A stretch of DNA of 64,000 nt from an uncultured bacterium (GTDB lineage: Bacteria; Bacillota; Clostridia; Lachnospirales; Lachnospiraceae), in NCBI GenBank assembly GCA_947643595.1, contig CANRWP010000006.1:1-64000 (forward strand). The letters run 5' to 3'. The notes beneath the pieces are model-generated. The model saw only the letters and a list, made by a program, of their open reading frames with translations. It was not told the origin of the DNA and ran no database searches. This document shows positions 42,414 to 51,595 of the stretch, piece after piece. Made by a program: the position numbers and the translations under genes. Positions within the stretch are counted from its first letter, which is position 1; the number at the start of each line of letters is the position of its first letter.

Positions 42414-44030
42414 ATGTCATTATTCAGCGGACTGTACGTCGGAACTACGGCTCTGAAAGTCGCTTCCGACGCTTTGAATACAACAGCACACAACGTATCT
42501 AATGCGGATACCAAGGGCTATACAAGGCAGCAGGTATCTCAGTCTACACGTCATTACAACATTCTTTCGGAGGCCACGACGAAGGTGGCAGCCAAAGAAA
42601 TCGGCATGGGCGTCCGCTATGCGGAGACAAGGCAGGTCAGAAATTTTTTCCTGGATCAGGTTTATAGGAGAGAGTCGGGCAGGAGCGCTTTCTATGAAGT
42701 GTCCTATGAGACGTTGACTCATGTGCAGGATCTGCTCAGCGAGATGGGCGACAAGAATTTCGGCGAGGCGATCGACGAGTACTGGAAGACTATACAGGAA
42801 CTGGCGGAACATCCTGAGAGCGCGGTAAATCAGGGGCTTTTTGTTTCCAAGGCACAGACGCTGATGGAGCGTGCGAGCAAGGTTTACAAGAGTCTTCAGG
42901 ACTACCAGTACAATCTCAACAGAGAAGTAAAAAAACATGTGGATAAGCTGAACGAGTACGGGAAGCGTCTGACCGAGCTGAACAAACAGATCGTCAACAT
43001 TGAGGTCGGCGGCATGGAGAAAGCCAATGATTTCAAGGATGAGAGGAACTACATTCTGGATCAGATGTCGGAACTGTGCAATATATCTTACTCGGAAGAT
43101 ACAGACGGCTATGTCTCGGTTCAGATAGAAGGCGTGGACTTTGTGAAGCGCACGACCTGTTATGAGATGAAACTGGACGAAAATGAGAGCGGATTTTACA
43201 CCCCGTTCTGGCCCCACATTATAGAGAGCAGCCTCAATGAGAAGGGCGAGGTGGTCTACAGCCCGGAAGAGGTGAAGAAAGGGCAGGTGTTTAATCTCGA
43301 GAGCGAGATATCCAGTGCCGCCAACACGGATGTCGGCAGACTGAAAGCCATCCTGCTGGTGAGAGGCGATCACTCTGCCAACTGCAGCGAGATGGAGAAT
43401 GCGGAGGAATACAATCAGAAAATCGCGCCGTCGATCTGCATGAACATTCAGGCGGAGTTCGACAAGCTGATCAGCAATATCGCCATTGAAGTCAACAAGA
43501 TCTTAAAGGAGGCCGGCTACACGGATGGAAGCGTGGATCCGGACACCATGACGCCGGACGAATACGCGGAGGTGGACGACGCTCTCTTTGTCCGGATCAG
43601 CGACGTAGAAGGCTGGCACGTGGGGAACATCCGGGTCAACGAGAAATTTTTACAGCAGCCGGCTCTGCTCAGCTTTGTGACGGAGACGGGGGAGGCGGAC
43701 TATGTGACTACCGGGAAACTGAAGGACGCTTTCTCCAAACAGGATTACACGTTGAATCCCAACACGGAAAAACGTTCCAGCTTTTCGGAGTACTACAACG
43801 ATCTCGTGTACCAGGTGGCTAACACCGGAAACGTAAATAAGCTGCTCTATGAATACCAGCTCGACACACAGGAGGAGGCAAGTTTTGCGAGAGAACAGGT
43901 GCTCGGCGTCTCCACGGATGAGGAACTGCAGTTTATGATCAAATTCCAGAACGCCTACAATGTGGCGAGCAGATATATCACAACGCTGAACAGCATGCTG
44001 GAGAATATGCTCAACCAGTTCGGCGCATAA
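42414..44030 (+). CDS. flgK: Flagellar hook-associated protein 1 FlgK (first copy)
   Basis: 538 aa, close to the Bacillus length. Forms the hook-filament junction outside the cell; exported by the flagellar apparatus without a signal peptide. The N-terminal D0 region is TALKVASDALNTTAHNVSNADTKGYTRQ, and the C-terminal D0 coil is LMIKFQNAYNVASRYITTLNSMLENML-type. The middle (about 200-420) is variable. It is followed 17 bases on by a second FlgK-like gene. Confidence 0.95.
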   Translation: MSLFSGLYVGTTALKVASDALNTTAHNVSNADTKGYTRQQVSQSTRHYNILSEATTKVAAKEIGMGVRYAETRQVRNFFLDQVYRRESGRSAFYEVSYETLTHVQDLLSEMGDKNFGEAIDEYWKTIQELAEHPESAVNQGLFVSKAQTLMERASKVYKSLQDYQYNLNREVKKHVDKLNEYGKRLTELNKQIVNIEVGGMEKANDFKDERNYILDQMSELCNISYSEDTDGYVSVQIEGVDFVKRTTCYEMKLDENESGFYTPFWPHIIESSLNEKGEVVYSPEEVKKGQVFNLESEISSAANTDVGRLKAILLVRGDHSANCSEMENAEEYNQKIAPSICMNIQAEFDKLISNIAIEVNKILKEAGYTDGSVDPDTMTPDEYAEVDDALFVRISDVEGWHVGNIRVNEKFLQQPALLSFVTETGEADYVTTGKLKDAFSKQDYTLNPNTEKRSSFSEYYNDLVYQVANTGNVNKLLYEYQLDTQEEASFAREQVLGVSTDEELQFMIKFQNAYNVASRYITTLNSMLENMLNQFGA

Positions 44031-44047
44031 AATCAGAGGAGAGAAAA

Positions 44048-45985
44048 ATGGCTTCTACATTTTTTGGACTTAATATAGCGGGCTCGGGACTTCGGGCGGC
44101 GAATGCGGCGCTCAATACGGCGGCAAACAACATATCCAACAAAGACACGGAGGGCTACAGCAGACAGAGGGTCGTGCAGCAGGCGGCGGATCCGCTTCGC
44201 GCTTTTGCGACTTACGGCTGCTCCGGAGCCGGCGTGCAGACGCTGGCGATCGAGAGGATCCGGGATGAATTTTACGACACCAAATACCGCGAGAACGAGA
44301 CCAGCTACGGGGAATATACGACGAAGAACTATTACATGCAGATGGTTCAGAACTACTTTAACGATGACGGCAAGACCGGCTTTAAATCGGTATTTGACAA
44401 TATGAAAGTGCTCGGCATAGAGGAAGTCCTGAAAAATGCGGGGGACGCCACCGCGAAAAAGGACTTTGTGGGGACAGCGGAAAAGCTGGTGGAGTACTTT
44501 AACACGGCCTCCAAAAATCTGGAGAGGCTGCAGAAGGACATCAACGATGAAATCAAGGTGCGGGTGGAACAGATCAATTCGATCAGCAAGGAGATCCAGA
44601 CGTTGAATAAACAGATCAACGTGGTGGAGCTCGCCGGCAGCAAGGCGAATGAGCTTCGCGACAAGAGGGATGTGCTTGTGGATCAGCTCTCTCAGATCGT
44701 GGATGTGGAGGTGACGGAGAGCCCTATCTACGACAGCAACGACCCCGACAGGGAGACCGGGGCCACCCGCTATATGGTGCGGATCGCCGGCGGGCAGATG
44801 CTGGTGGACAACAACATGAGATTTGAGTTGGAGTGCAGGGCGAGGGTGGCGAACGACAAGGTCAATCAGAGCGATATCGCGGGACTGTATGATATCTACT
44901 GGGTGGGCGGCGATATGTTCAACAACACGAACTCCCAGATGGGTGGAGCGCTGTCGGGGCTTCTGAACCTTAGGGACGGCAATAACGGGGAGAACTTCCA
45001 GGGGAAGGTCGTCGGCAACGCGCAGGATAAGCTGGACGCGAACGGAAATGTCGTGATAGGCAAGGACGGGCGCCCTGTTCAGACTGTCACGGTCAGCGTG
45101 AGTGAGGAACATCTGACCGATTTGAATAAATGTACGCTGGCGGAATCCGGCACGGTCAATATCGGAAATACACTCTACAAATATGACGGGTGGACCTTTA
45201 CGAGAGATGCGAACGGAAACTGCAGCTATACTTTGACGCTGGCTGAGGGGGAACATATCGATATCAAAATCAATGAGAAGAATGCGTCCACCGGGAGCAG
45301 CATTGATTACCAGGGTATCCCCTATTATCAGGAGCAGATGAACGAGTGGCTCAGGCTCTTCTCCCGATCGGTGAATGAGATTCTGAAGTCCGGTTATACG
45401 GACGACGGAAAACCGGGATGTCTGATGTTTACATCCGATTACCCGGACAGTACGGAGGGAAGGTTTGATCACACGGATGCGGCAGGCGGGAGCAGTGTGG
45501 ATCTGTTCTCGGGAGATTACAAAGCGGGGCAGTCTTACACGATATCCTGTCAGGACGATACCTACTTCCGGATGACGGCGGCAAACTTTACGATACTGGA
45601 TGCCATGAAGACCAACCCGGAACTGCTGGGCGTCAAGAAAGATCCGGAGTCGGACGGGGAATCCCAGTACGACAATATGAAAGAGATTTTGGACACTCTG
45701 TCAAATGCTTCGAAGCTGAGCTTCAGAGGAGCTAACGCGGGAGAATTTCTGACCTGTGTGCTGGGGGATATCACGCTGGCGGCGGGCAGTGCGGAGACTT
45801 TTGAAGAAAATTATCTGGTGCTCAGGAAATCTCTGGAAAATCAGAGACTTTCCATCTCCGGCGTGGACGAGGACGAGGAGGCACTGAGCGTGGTGCACCT
45901 GCAGGACAGCTATACGCTGGCGTGTAAACTGATATCCACCTTTTCGGAGGTTTATGACAGACTGATCCTGGAGACCGGGGTGTAA
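44048..45985 (+). CDS. FlgK-like hook-associated protein (second copy)
   Basis: 645 aa, about 100 longer than the first copy. The N-terminal D0 region is again FlgK-type: LRAANAALNTAANNISNKDTEGYSRQR. A long heptad coil follows (TEKLVEYFNTASKNLERLQKDI...ELRDKRDVLVDQLSQI), and the C-terminus ends SVVHLQDSYTLACKLISTFSEVYDRLI. The middle (about 230-500) is glycine- and Asp-rich and unlike the first copy. Possible roles are a second junction ring or a surface-varied FlgK. AGAGGAGAGAAAA precedes the ATG. Confidence 0.92.
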   Translation: MASTFFGLNIAGSGLRAANAALNTAANNISNKDTEGYSRQRVVQQAADPLRAFATYGCSGAGVQTLAIERIRDEFYDTKYRENETSYGEYTTKNYYMQMVQNYFNDDGKTGFKSVFDNMKVLGIEEVLKNAGDATAKKDFVGTAEKLVEYFNTASKNLERLQKDINDEIKVRVEQINSISKEIQTLNKQINVVELAGSKANELRDKRDVLVDQLSQIVDVEVTESPIYDSNDPDRETGATRYMVRIAGGQMLVDNNMRFELECRARVANDKVNQSDIAGLYDIYWVGGDMFNNTNSQMGGALSGLLNLRDGNNGENFQGKVVGNAQDKLDANGNVVIGKDGRPVQTVTVSVSEEHLTDLNKCTLAESGTVNIGNTLYKYDGWTFTRDANGNCSYTLTLAEGEHIDIKINEKNASTGSSIDYQGIPYYQEQMNEWLRLFSRSVNEILKSGYTDDGKPGCLMFTSDYPDSTEGRFDHTDAAGGSSVDLFSGDYKAGQSYTISCQDDTYFRMTAANFTILDAMKTNPELLGVKKDPESDGESQYDNMKEILDTLSNASKLSFRGANAGEFLTCVLGDITLAAGSAETFEENYLVLRKSLENQRLSISGVDEDEEALSVVHLQDSYTLACKLISTFSEVYDRLILETGV

Positions 45986-46014
45986 AGGAAACTTGCATTT
46001 TATAGGAGAACAGT

Positions 46015-47670
46015 ATGAGAATCACAAATAAGATCATGCAGAATAATTCACTTTCCAATATCAACCTGGCGAAGGTGGCGGAGGACTACCGGAGCAGCCA
46101 GGTTACTTCCGGAAAGAAGATCGTAAGGCCTTCCGACGATCCGATCGTGGCGATCAGGGCGCTCAGGCTTCGCAGCAGCGTGGTGGAGATCACACAGTAT
46201 TACTCCCGCAACGCGAAGGATGCCGACGCGTGGCTGAAGACGACGGAGGACGCGATGCAGCAGGTGACGGAAGTCATCACGGATATGATCAAGCAGTACG
46301 ATAAGGGCGCCAATGAATATCTGACCAGTCAGAACAGAGATATTATCTTAGAGCAGCTCAAGTCTCTGCAGAAGGAAGTGTATGCCACCGGCGACGCGGA
46401 TTACGCGGGGCGTTATGTCTTTACCGGCTATCGCACGGAGAGTTCCCTGATGTTCGGGGAGAATACAAAGAAGCCCTATCAGATCACGGAGCAGTTCACG
46501 GCGGAGGATCTGAAGACCAATACGTTTGTGGATACCAGTTTTCAGGATGCGGGGGGAAACTGGCAGGATCTCACCGATCTGCGTGAGGGAACGCAGGGCG
46601 ACTATGTGGATGTGAAGGAACAGCTTATCGACAAGGCGGAGTACCACCGCATCAGGCTGTCCTATAAAGGGTGTGAGGAGAATGTAATGCCCGCTCTGGA
46701 ATACCTTGACAAGAACGGGCAGACGGTAAAAATTGACGGAAATGGGAAAACGGTAGATGGAATACCCGTCCCGGGCGGCGTCGGTATTACGACGGCGAAA
46801 TCGACGGATGTTCCAAGTCCTTATACGATGATCGGGCAGACCGGTCATGAGAATGATGTGATCTATCTCGCCGACACCGGTGAACTGCTTCTGGGCGAGG
46901 ATATCTATAAAGAGCTTTCCGGTCTGGTGGATGACCCTCTTACCAGCAATGTTAATGAGGGAGAGTTCAGAGTGACCTACCAGAAATCGGAGTTCAAAGA
47001 CGGGGATCTGAGGCCGGAGCACTATTTTTACTGTGTGACAGCGGGAAAAGACGGGACTCTGGATTCGACGCCCGCCGCTCCGGATACGGCGAACGACCTT
47101 GTATATAACCCCGGTTATCTGGAGCACGGCAGTGACCGTCAGGTGATCGAGTATGACGTGGGATTTAACCAGCGCCTGCAGGTCAACACGATTGCGGAGG
47201 AGTGTTTTAATCCGTCCGTCAACAGGGAAGTGGACGATATGATACAGGCTCTGGAGAAGATGAAGAAGGTGGAGGATGTGGTGACCACGCTGAAAGGTCT
47301 TCTGGAGAAAGAGACGGATCCTGCCAAGCAGAAAGAACTCAACGATCAGCTGGATGCGGCGAACAAGGCACTCACCTACGAGAGGCAGGTGGTGCAGGCG
47401 AAGTTTAAGGGCGGAATTACCGTGATGCAGGGCTTTCTGGACGAGGTGAATGTGGCGGTGACGAGCTGCGGCGCGAGGAGCAGCAGGCTGGAACTGGTGA
47501 GCAGCAGGCTCTGTTCCACGAAGGCTACTTTCGACACGCTGAAGTCCGAGAACGAGGACACGGATCTCTCGGAGGCGGTAGTGCAGCTGACCAGCGCGGA
47601 GATGACTTATGAGGCGGCACTGAAAGCCACCGGTAAGATCATGCAGGTAAATCTGATGGATTTCATTTAA
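46015..47670 (+). CDS. flgL: Flagellar hook-associated protein 3 FlgL, enlarged
   Basis: 551 aa, against about 300 for Bacillus FlgL. The N-terminal D0/D1 is MRITNKIMQNNSLSNINLAK...VTSGKKIVRPSDDPIVAIRAL, and the C-terminal D0/D1 is ARSSRLELVSSRLCSTKATF...EAVVQLTSAEMTYEAALKATGKIMQ. About 250 extra residues in the middle form an exposed beta-rich insertion. It joins FlgK to the filament. Preceded by TAGGAGAACAGT. Confidence 0.93.
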   Translation: MRITNKIMQNNSLSNINLAKVAEDYRSSQVTSGKKIVRPSDDPIVAIRALRLRSSVVEITQYYSRNAKDADAWLKTTEDAMQQVTEVITDMIKQYDKGANEYLTSQNRDIILEQLKSLQKEVYATGDADYAGRYVFTGYRTESSLMFGENTKKPYQITEQFTAEDLKTNTFVDTSFQDAGGNWQDLTDLREGTQGDYVDVKEQLIDKAEYHRIRLSYKGCEENVMPALEYLDKNGQTVKIDGNGKTVDGIPVPGGVGITTAKSTDVPSPYTMIGQTGHENDVIYLADTGELLLGEDIYKELSGLVDDPLTSNVNEGEFRVTYQKSEFKDGDLRPEHYFYCVTAGKDGTLDSTPAAPDTANDLVYNPGYLEHGSDRQVIEYDVGFNQRLQVNTIAEECFNPSVNREVDDMIQALEKMKKVEDVVTTLKGLLEKETDPAKQKELNDQLDAANKALTYERQVVQAKFKGGITVMQGFLDEVNVAVTSCGARSSRLELVSSRLCSTKATFDTLKSENEDTDLSEAVVQLTSAEMTYEAALKATGKIMQVNLMDFI

Positions 47671-47714
47671 AAAATATAGTATGATGTATATTACAAATGG
47701 AAGAGGAGAAGGGT

Positions 47715-48179
47715 ATGGTAATAACGACCAGAGTGTTTGGAGAAATTGAGATCGATGATACCAAGATCATTACGTTCGGCAGCGGTATCATAGGCTTTCC
47801 GGACTTGAAAAAGTTTACACTGCTCTACGACGCGGAAAAGGCGGGGGGTATCAAATGGCTGCAGTCCCTGGATGAGCCTGCTTTCGCGATACCGGTGATG
47901 GATCCGCTCTATGTGAAGGAGAGCTACAACCCGGTGGTGGAGGATGAACTGTTAAAGCCGCTCGGGAAACTGGACCCGGAGGAGATACTGGTACTCGTGA
48001 CGGTGACCGTGCCGAAAGATCTGAAGCAGATGAGCGTGAATCTGCAGGCGCCGATCATTCTGAATGCGGAGAACAAGACGGGCTGCCAGATCATTATAGA
48101 CAGCGAAGCCGGAGAATTTCCGGTGAAGTTCATGATCTATGATATTTTGCAGAAAAAGAAAGAAAGGGCGGGTGAATAA
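47715..48179 (+). CDS. fliW: Flagellar assembly factor FliW
   Basis: 154 aa from ATG 47715 (AGGAGAAGG just before). An in-frame ATG at 47697 is also possible, but it would put the Shine-Dalgarno inside the gene. FliW binds flagellin and, when free, binds and blocks CsrA, which links flagellin export to its translation. Family motifs are [25 protein letters not shown] and [18 protein letters not shown]. csrA follows after one base, the standard pairing. Confidence 0.95.
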   Translation: MVITTRVFGEIEIDDTKIITFGSGIIGFPDLKKFTLLYDAEKAGGIKWLQSLDEPAFAIPVMDPLYVKESYNPVVEDELLKPLGKLDPEEILVLVTVTVPKDLKQMSVNLQAPIILNAENKTGCQIIIDSEAGEFPVKFMIYDILQKKKERAGE

Positions 48180-48180
48180 G

Positions 48181-48399
48181 ATGCTGGCATTATCCAGAAA
48201 GAAAAATGAAGCCCTTGTCATCAACAACGATATTGAGATCACGATCCTTGACATCAGGGGCGATCAGGTGAAGATCGGCATTTCGGCACCGAAGGAAGTG
48301 CCCATCTACAGAAAGGAAGTGTACCTTCAGATTCAGGAGGCGAACAAGGAAGCGATGAACGCGGCGGAGAACCTGGAAGCGCTGGGCAATCTGTTCTGA
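48181..48399 (+). CDS. csrA: Carbon storage regulator CsrA, translational repressor
   Basis: 72 aa. RNA-binding dimer that covers GGA-containing ribosome binding sites, in Firmicutes mainly that of flagellin. It begins [20 protein letters not shown]; the RNA-binding part [13 protein letters not shown] holds the key Arg. It is antagonised by FliW from the preceding gene. The flagellin gene itself is not in this window. Followed by a strong terminator. Confidence 0.97.
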   Translation: MLALSRKKNEALVINNDIEITILDIRGDQVKIGISAPKEVPIYRKEVYLQIQEANKEAMNAAENLEALGNLF

Positions 48400-48408
48400 A
48401 AGCCGGAT

Positions 48409-48441
48409 AAAAGCTGCTTTTATAAAAAAGCGGCTTTTTTT
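48409..48441 (+). terminator. Terminator of the flgM-csrA operon
   Basis: AAAAGCTGCTTTT (48409-48421) pairs with AAAAGCGGCTTTT (48426-48438) over 13 bp with one U-G, then T. Confidence 0.93.
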
Positions 48442-48474
48442 GATAACATTTGTGAAAATTTTTGTGGGCAGGAC

Positions 48475-48501
48475 TAAAGATTTTCGACATTTATCCGATA
48501 T
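48475..48501 (+). promoter_or_regulatory. Sigma-28 promoter of the flaG-fliD operon
   Basis: TAAA (48475-48478), 15 bases, TCCGATAT (48494-48501); 7 of 8 match to GCCGATAT. It lies directly after the csrA terminator. Confidence 0.88.
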
Positions 48502-48547
48502 ACAGAATAAGAAGTCTAAAAAAATGTCTCACACGGAGGTGATCAAA

Positions 48548-49009
48548 GTGGCAATAGAACCATTAGGAAGTATTATGACAATGCAGGCACAGCCCCTGCA
48601 GCAGAATGCAACACAGAGAACGGAGCCGGTTAGCACGGAGGCGAACCCTGCCGAGACTCAAGTAAACAACATTGATCCTACCACGATGTCCGTAGCGGCA
48701 GCTACGGAAGCGTCCGAGAACAATGCCGAAAATACCGGCAGCGGTCAGAAGGAAGACGGCAACTACAATTATGCCGAGAACGCGAAACAGCATAATGAGA
48801 AAATCAAGAAGGCGGTGGAGCAGCTGAATAAAAATCTGAGCCATTCTTCCGCCATATTCGGTATTCATGAAAAGACCAACAGACTGACGATCAAGATCGT
48901 TGACAAGGATACGAAGGAAGTGATCAAAGAAGTTCCTCCGGAAAAGACACTCGATATGATTGCCAAGGTATGGGAGATTGCCGGTATTCTTATCGATGAG
49001 AGAGGTTGA
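48548..49009 (+). CDS. flaG: Flagellar protein FlaG
   Basis: 153 aa from a GTG start, chosen because the perfect Shine-Dalgarno GGAGGTGAT lies 4 bases before it. An ATG at 48524 has none. The first 90 residues are polar and disordered-looking. The C-terminal FlaG domain is about 90-153: LNKNLSHSSAIFGIHEKTNR, VKIVDKDT-type strand and EVPPEKTLDMIAKVWE. FlaG influences filament length. The leader sequence ACACGGAGG around the ribosome site resembles a CsrA target. Confidence 0.9.
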   Translation: MAIEPLGSIMTMQAQPLQQNATQRTEPVSTEANPAETQVNNIDPTTMSVAAATEASENNAENTGSGQKEDGNYNYAENAKQHNEKIKKAVEQLNKNLSHSSAIFGIHEKTNRLTIKIVDKDTKEVIKEVPPEKTLDMIAKVWEIAGILIDERG

Positions 49010-49047
49010 AAAACGAAGTTTTTGAAAAACAGGAGGCAGGATAGAGT

Positions 49048-50601
49048 ATGACAATTCGAATTACCGGAATGAATTCCGGTCTGGATACGGAATCCATTAT
49101 CACAGAGCTGGCCAGCGCCCGTTCCATGAAAGTGGACAAAATAAAAAAGGACCAGACGAAACTGAGCTGGAAGATAGATGCGTGGAAAGAACTGAACTCC
49201 AAGATATATTCTTTCTACACGGATGTGCTGAGCGATCTGCGTTTTGATTCCGCTTACACAAAGAAGACAACGAAGGTTTCCAACCCGGATGCGGTCAGCG
49301 TTGTCACGGGCGGCAACGCGGTGAACGGAACGCAGTCCCTGAAGGTGAACAAGATTGCGACGACGGCGTACCTGACAGGCGGAAAACTGACGTCAAAGAA
49401 CGGAAATAATAAGGTAACGGGTGATACACAGTTATCCGATATCGGGATAGAGAAGGAAACGAAATTTGAGCTGGAGATCGGCGGAAAGAAGCAGGAGATC
49501 AGCATTAACGGCAATGAGACCGTGGCGGATCTGACTGAAAAATTTAGCGAAGCCGGACTGAATGCCAAATTTGACGAAGCTACCGGGCGCTTTTTTATCA
49601 GCGCAAAGGAGAGCGGGGCGGATGCGCATTTTGATATCCGCGCTGTGAGCGGGGATGCGGATTCCGCAGCGGCACTGAAGAATCTCGGGCTGGATTATTC
49701 GTCCTATTATAACAGCGACGGTTACTCCAAGGGTACGGATGGCGCGACCATGATCCAGGGCGTGGACTCCGAGATCGAGTTGAACGGCGCCGTGTTTACC
49801 TCTTCCACCAATACCTTTGAAATCAATGGTCTCACGATAACGGCGCTGAAGGAGACGGAGGGCGAGACAATCACCCTGACGACCCAGCAGGACACCGACG
49901 GTATCTATGATACCATCAAAGGCTTCATCAAAAAATATAATGAGCTCATCAACGAGATGGATAAGCTCTACAATGCGGAGAGCGCTTCCAAGTATGAGCC
50001 GCTGACCAGCGCGGAGAAAGACGCTCTGTCCGACACGGAAGTGGAGGAGTGGGAGAAGAAGATCAAGGATGCGCTGCTTCGGCGTGATTCCACCCTGTCC
50101 GGCGTGGCGAACGCGATGAAAGAAGCGATGATGACGACCCATCTGCCGGGCGTCGAGGGAATAAACAAGGGGAAAGATATCTATCTTTCTTACTTCGGTA
50201 TCGAGACGTTGGGTTACTTCAAGGCGAAGGACAATGAGAAGAACGCCTACCATATCAACGGAGATCCGGACGACTCGACCGTAAAAAATAATGAGGAAAA
50301 ACTGAAGAAAGCTATTGCAAACAATCCGGATACCGTGGTAGAATTCTTTAAGCAGCTCAGCACAAATCTGTACAACGCGCTGGATGAGAAGATGGGCCGT
50401 ACGACTTACAGCAGTTCCTTTACCGTGTACAACGATAAGCTGATGAGCAGCGAGCTGGAAAAATACGAGAGCAAGATCAAGACGGAGCAGGATAAGCTGA
50501 ACGATTACATCGACAGATGGTATCAGAAATTCTCCCAGATGGAAGTAGCGTTATCCAAGCTGAATTCCAAGGAGAGTTCCATTTCGAGCCTGTTCGGTTG
50601 A
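49048..50601 (+). CDS. fliD: Flagellar filament cap FliD
   Basis: 517 aa. Hook-associated protein 2, the cap under which flagellin folds. The N-terminus has the family signature ITGMNSGLDTESIITELASAR. A flagellin-IN-type domain is in the middle, and the C-terminal coil is KLMSSELEKYESKIKTEQDKLNDYI, with the ending KLNSKESSISSLFG, all typical. Operon with flaG, fliS and the next gene. AACAGGAGGCAGG precedes the ATG. Confidence 0.96.
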   Translation: MTIRITGMNSGLDTESIITELASARSMKVDKIKKDQTKLSWKIDAWKELNSKIYSFYTDVLSDLRFDSAYTKKTTKVSNPDAVSVVTGGNAVNGTQSLKVNKIATTAYLTGGKLTSKNGNNKVTGDTQLSDIGIEKETKFELEIGGKKQEISINGNETVADLTEKFSEAGLNAKFDEATGRFFISAKESGADAHFDIRAVSGDADSAAALKNLGLDYSSYYNSDGYSKGTDGATMIQGVDSEIELNGAVFTSSTNTFEINGLTITALKETEGETITLTTQQDTDGIYDTIKGFIKKYNELINEMDKLYNAESASKYEPLTSAEKDALSDTEVEEWEKKIKDALLRRDSTLSGVANAMKEAMMTTHLPGVEGINKGKDIYLSYFGIETLGYFKAKDNEKNAYHINGDPDDSTVKNNEEKLKKAIANNPDTVVEFFKQLSTNLYNALDEKMGRTTYSSSFTVYNDKLMSSELEKYESKIKTEQDKLNDYIDRWYQKFSQMEVALSKLNSKESSISSLFG

Positions 50602-50625
50602 TGGTAAAAAGTGGAGGAAGATGAA

Positions 50626-51009
50626 TTGAGATCTATGAATCAGTACGCGCAGTACAATAACAGTAAGGTCTTAACGGCTTCACCGGCTGAGCTGACACTG
50701 ATGCTTTATGACGGGGCGATCAAATTTACCAATATTGCCATCATGGCGATCGAGAAAAAAGATGTCGAGAAAGCCCACAATAATATCGTCAAAGTAGAAA
50801 AGATCATCAATGAGTTTCGCGCAACGCTGGATTCCAAGTACGAGGTGTCCAAGGACTTTGACAGAGTGTATGTCTATATGCTGCAGAGGCTGCTGGAGGG
50901 AAATATAAAGAAAGATCCGGAGATTCTCGAAGAAGTGAATACGCATCTCAGAAGCATGCGGGATACCTGGAAACAGGTAATGGAAGCAAACAAAACAAAA
51001 AAACAGTGA
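50626..51009 (+). CDS. fliS: Flagellin export chaperone FliS
   Basis: 127 aa from a TTG at 50626, which lies 8 bases after GGAGG. The ATG at 50635 (MNQYAQYNNSKV) is the other candidate but is 17 bases from that site. Family motifs: LTASPAELTLMLYDGAIKF and NNIVKVEKIINEF. It binds the flagellin C-terminus to stop early polymerisation. Confidence 0.94.
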   Translation: MRSMNQYAQYNNSKVLTASPAELTLMLYDGAIKFTNIAIMAIEKKDVEKAHNNIVKVEKIINEFRATLDSKYEVSKDFDRVYVYMLQRLLEGNIKKDPEILEEVNTHLRSMRDTWKQVMEANKTKKQ

Positions 51010-51023
51010 TATAAATTCCGGAT

Positions 51024-51055
51024 AAAATGGTCATGCGAAAGTCATGACCATTTTC
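51024..51055 (+). terminator. Hairpin between fliS and the fliT-like gene
   Basis: AAAATGGTCATG (51024-51035), loop of 7, CATGACCATTTT (51043-51054), followed by CCGTATTTTTATT. The T-run is interrupted, so it may be a partial terminator that lowers expression of the next gene. Confidence 0.6.
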
Positions 51056-51103
51056 CGTATTTTTATTGACGATAGGGTATTATGGCGGAAAGGAACAGAG
51101 CGG

Positions 51104-51577
51104 ATGGACACATATCTGGATATGCTGCAGGACAGTTTAAAAAAGAAACTGGAAATATTGAACAGGATCATGGATCATCAGAAAAAGGAGGCCGACATGC
51201 TGAGGGAAGAGAGCATGGATATGGAGGCCTTTGATAAGAGTATCAATGAGAAGGTGGAACTCGCGGAGAGTATTGACTCCCTGGACGACGGTTTTGAGCA
51301 GGTCTACGACAGAGTCCGGGAGGAGATGATCCGCCATAAGGAAAATTATGCGGGCTATATCAGGAAGATGCAGGATATGATTGCGGAGATCAGCGAAAAG
51401 AATGTGTTGATCCAGGCGGAGGAAAACCGCATCAAACTGGAAGTAAACAACTATGCGAGGAGAGAGAGCGCCGCATTGCGGCAAAGACGCGATAACGGAA
51501 AGGCGGCTCGCAGCTACTACAATAATATGAAAAAACTGAACTATGTGGATTCACAGTTTATGGACAAGAAAAAATGA
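51104..51577 (+). CDS. FliT-like coiled-coil flagellar chaperone (putative)
   Basis: 157 aa, nearly all helical and highly charged. The start at 51104 follows GCGGAAAGGAAC. No firm family signature, but place (after fliS), size and a helical pattern such as LDMLQDSLKKKLEILNRIMDHQKKEA and LAESIDSLDDGFEQVYDRV fit FliT/FlgN-type export chaperones. The basic C-terminus (RRESAALRQRRDNGKAARSY) is unusual for FliT. The role is inferred from context. Confidence 0.65.
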   Translation: MDTYLDMLQDSLKKKLEILNRIMDHQKKEADMLREESMDMEAFDKSINEKVELAESIDSLDDGFEQVYDRVREEMIRHKENYAGYIRKMQDMIAEISEKNVLIQAEENRIKLEVNNYARRESAALRQRRDNGKAARSYYNNMKKLNYVDSQFMDKKK

Positions 51578-51595
51578 GAGGCTTATCAGCCTCTC
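51576..51595. terminator. Shared hairpin between convergent genes
   Basis: GAGAGGCT (51576-51583), TATC, AGCCTCTC (51588-51595). It overlaps the stop codons of both flanking genes. Without long T-runs it is a modest terminator at best. Confidence 0.55.

Noticed and set aside
44033-45472. 480-codon open frame opposite the second flgK gene
   Set aside because: Shadow of a clear flagellar gene; no start signal and no recognisable protein features.
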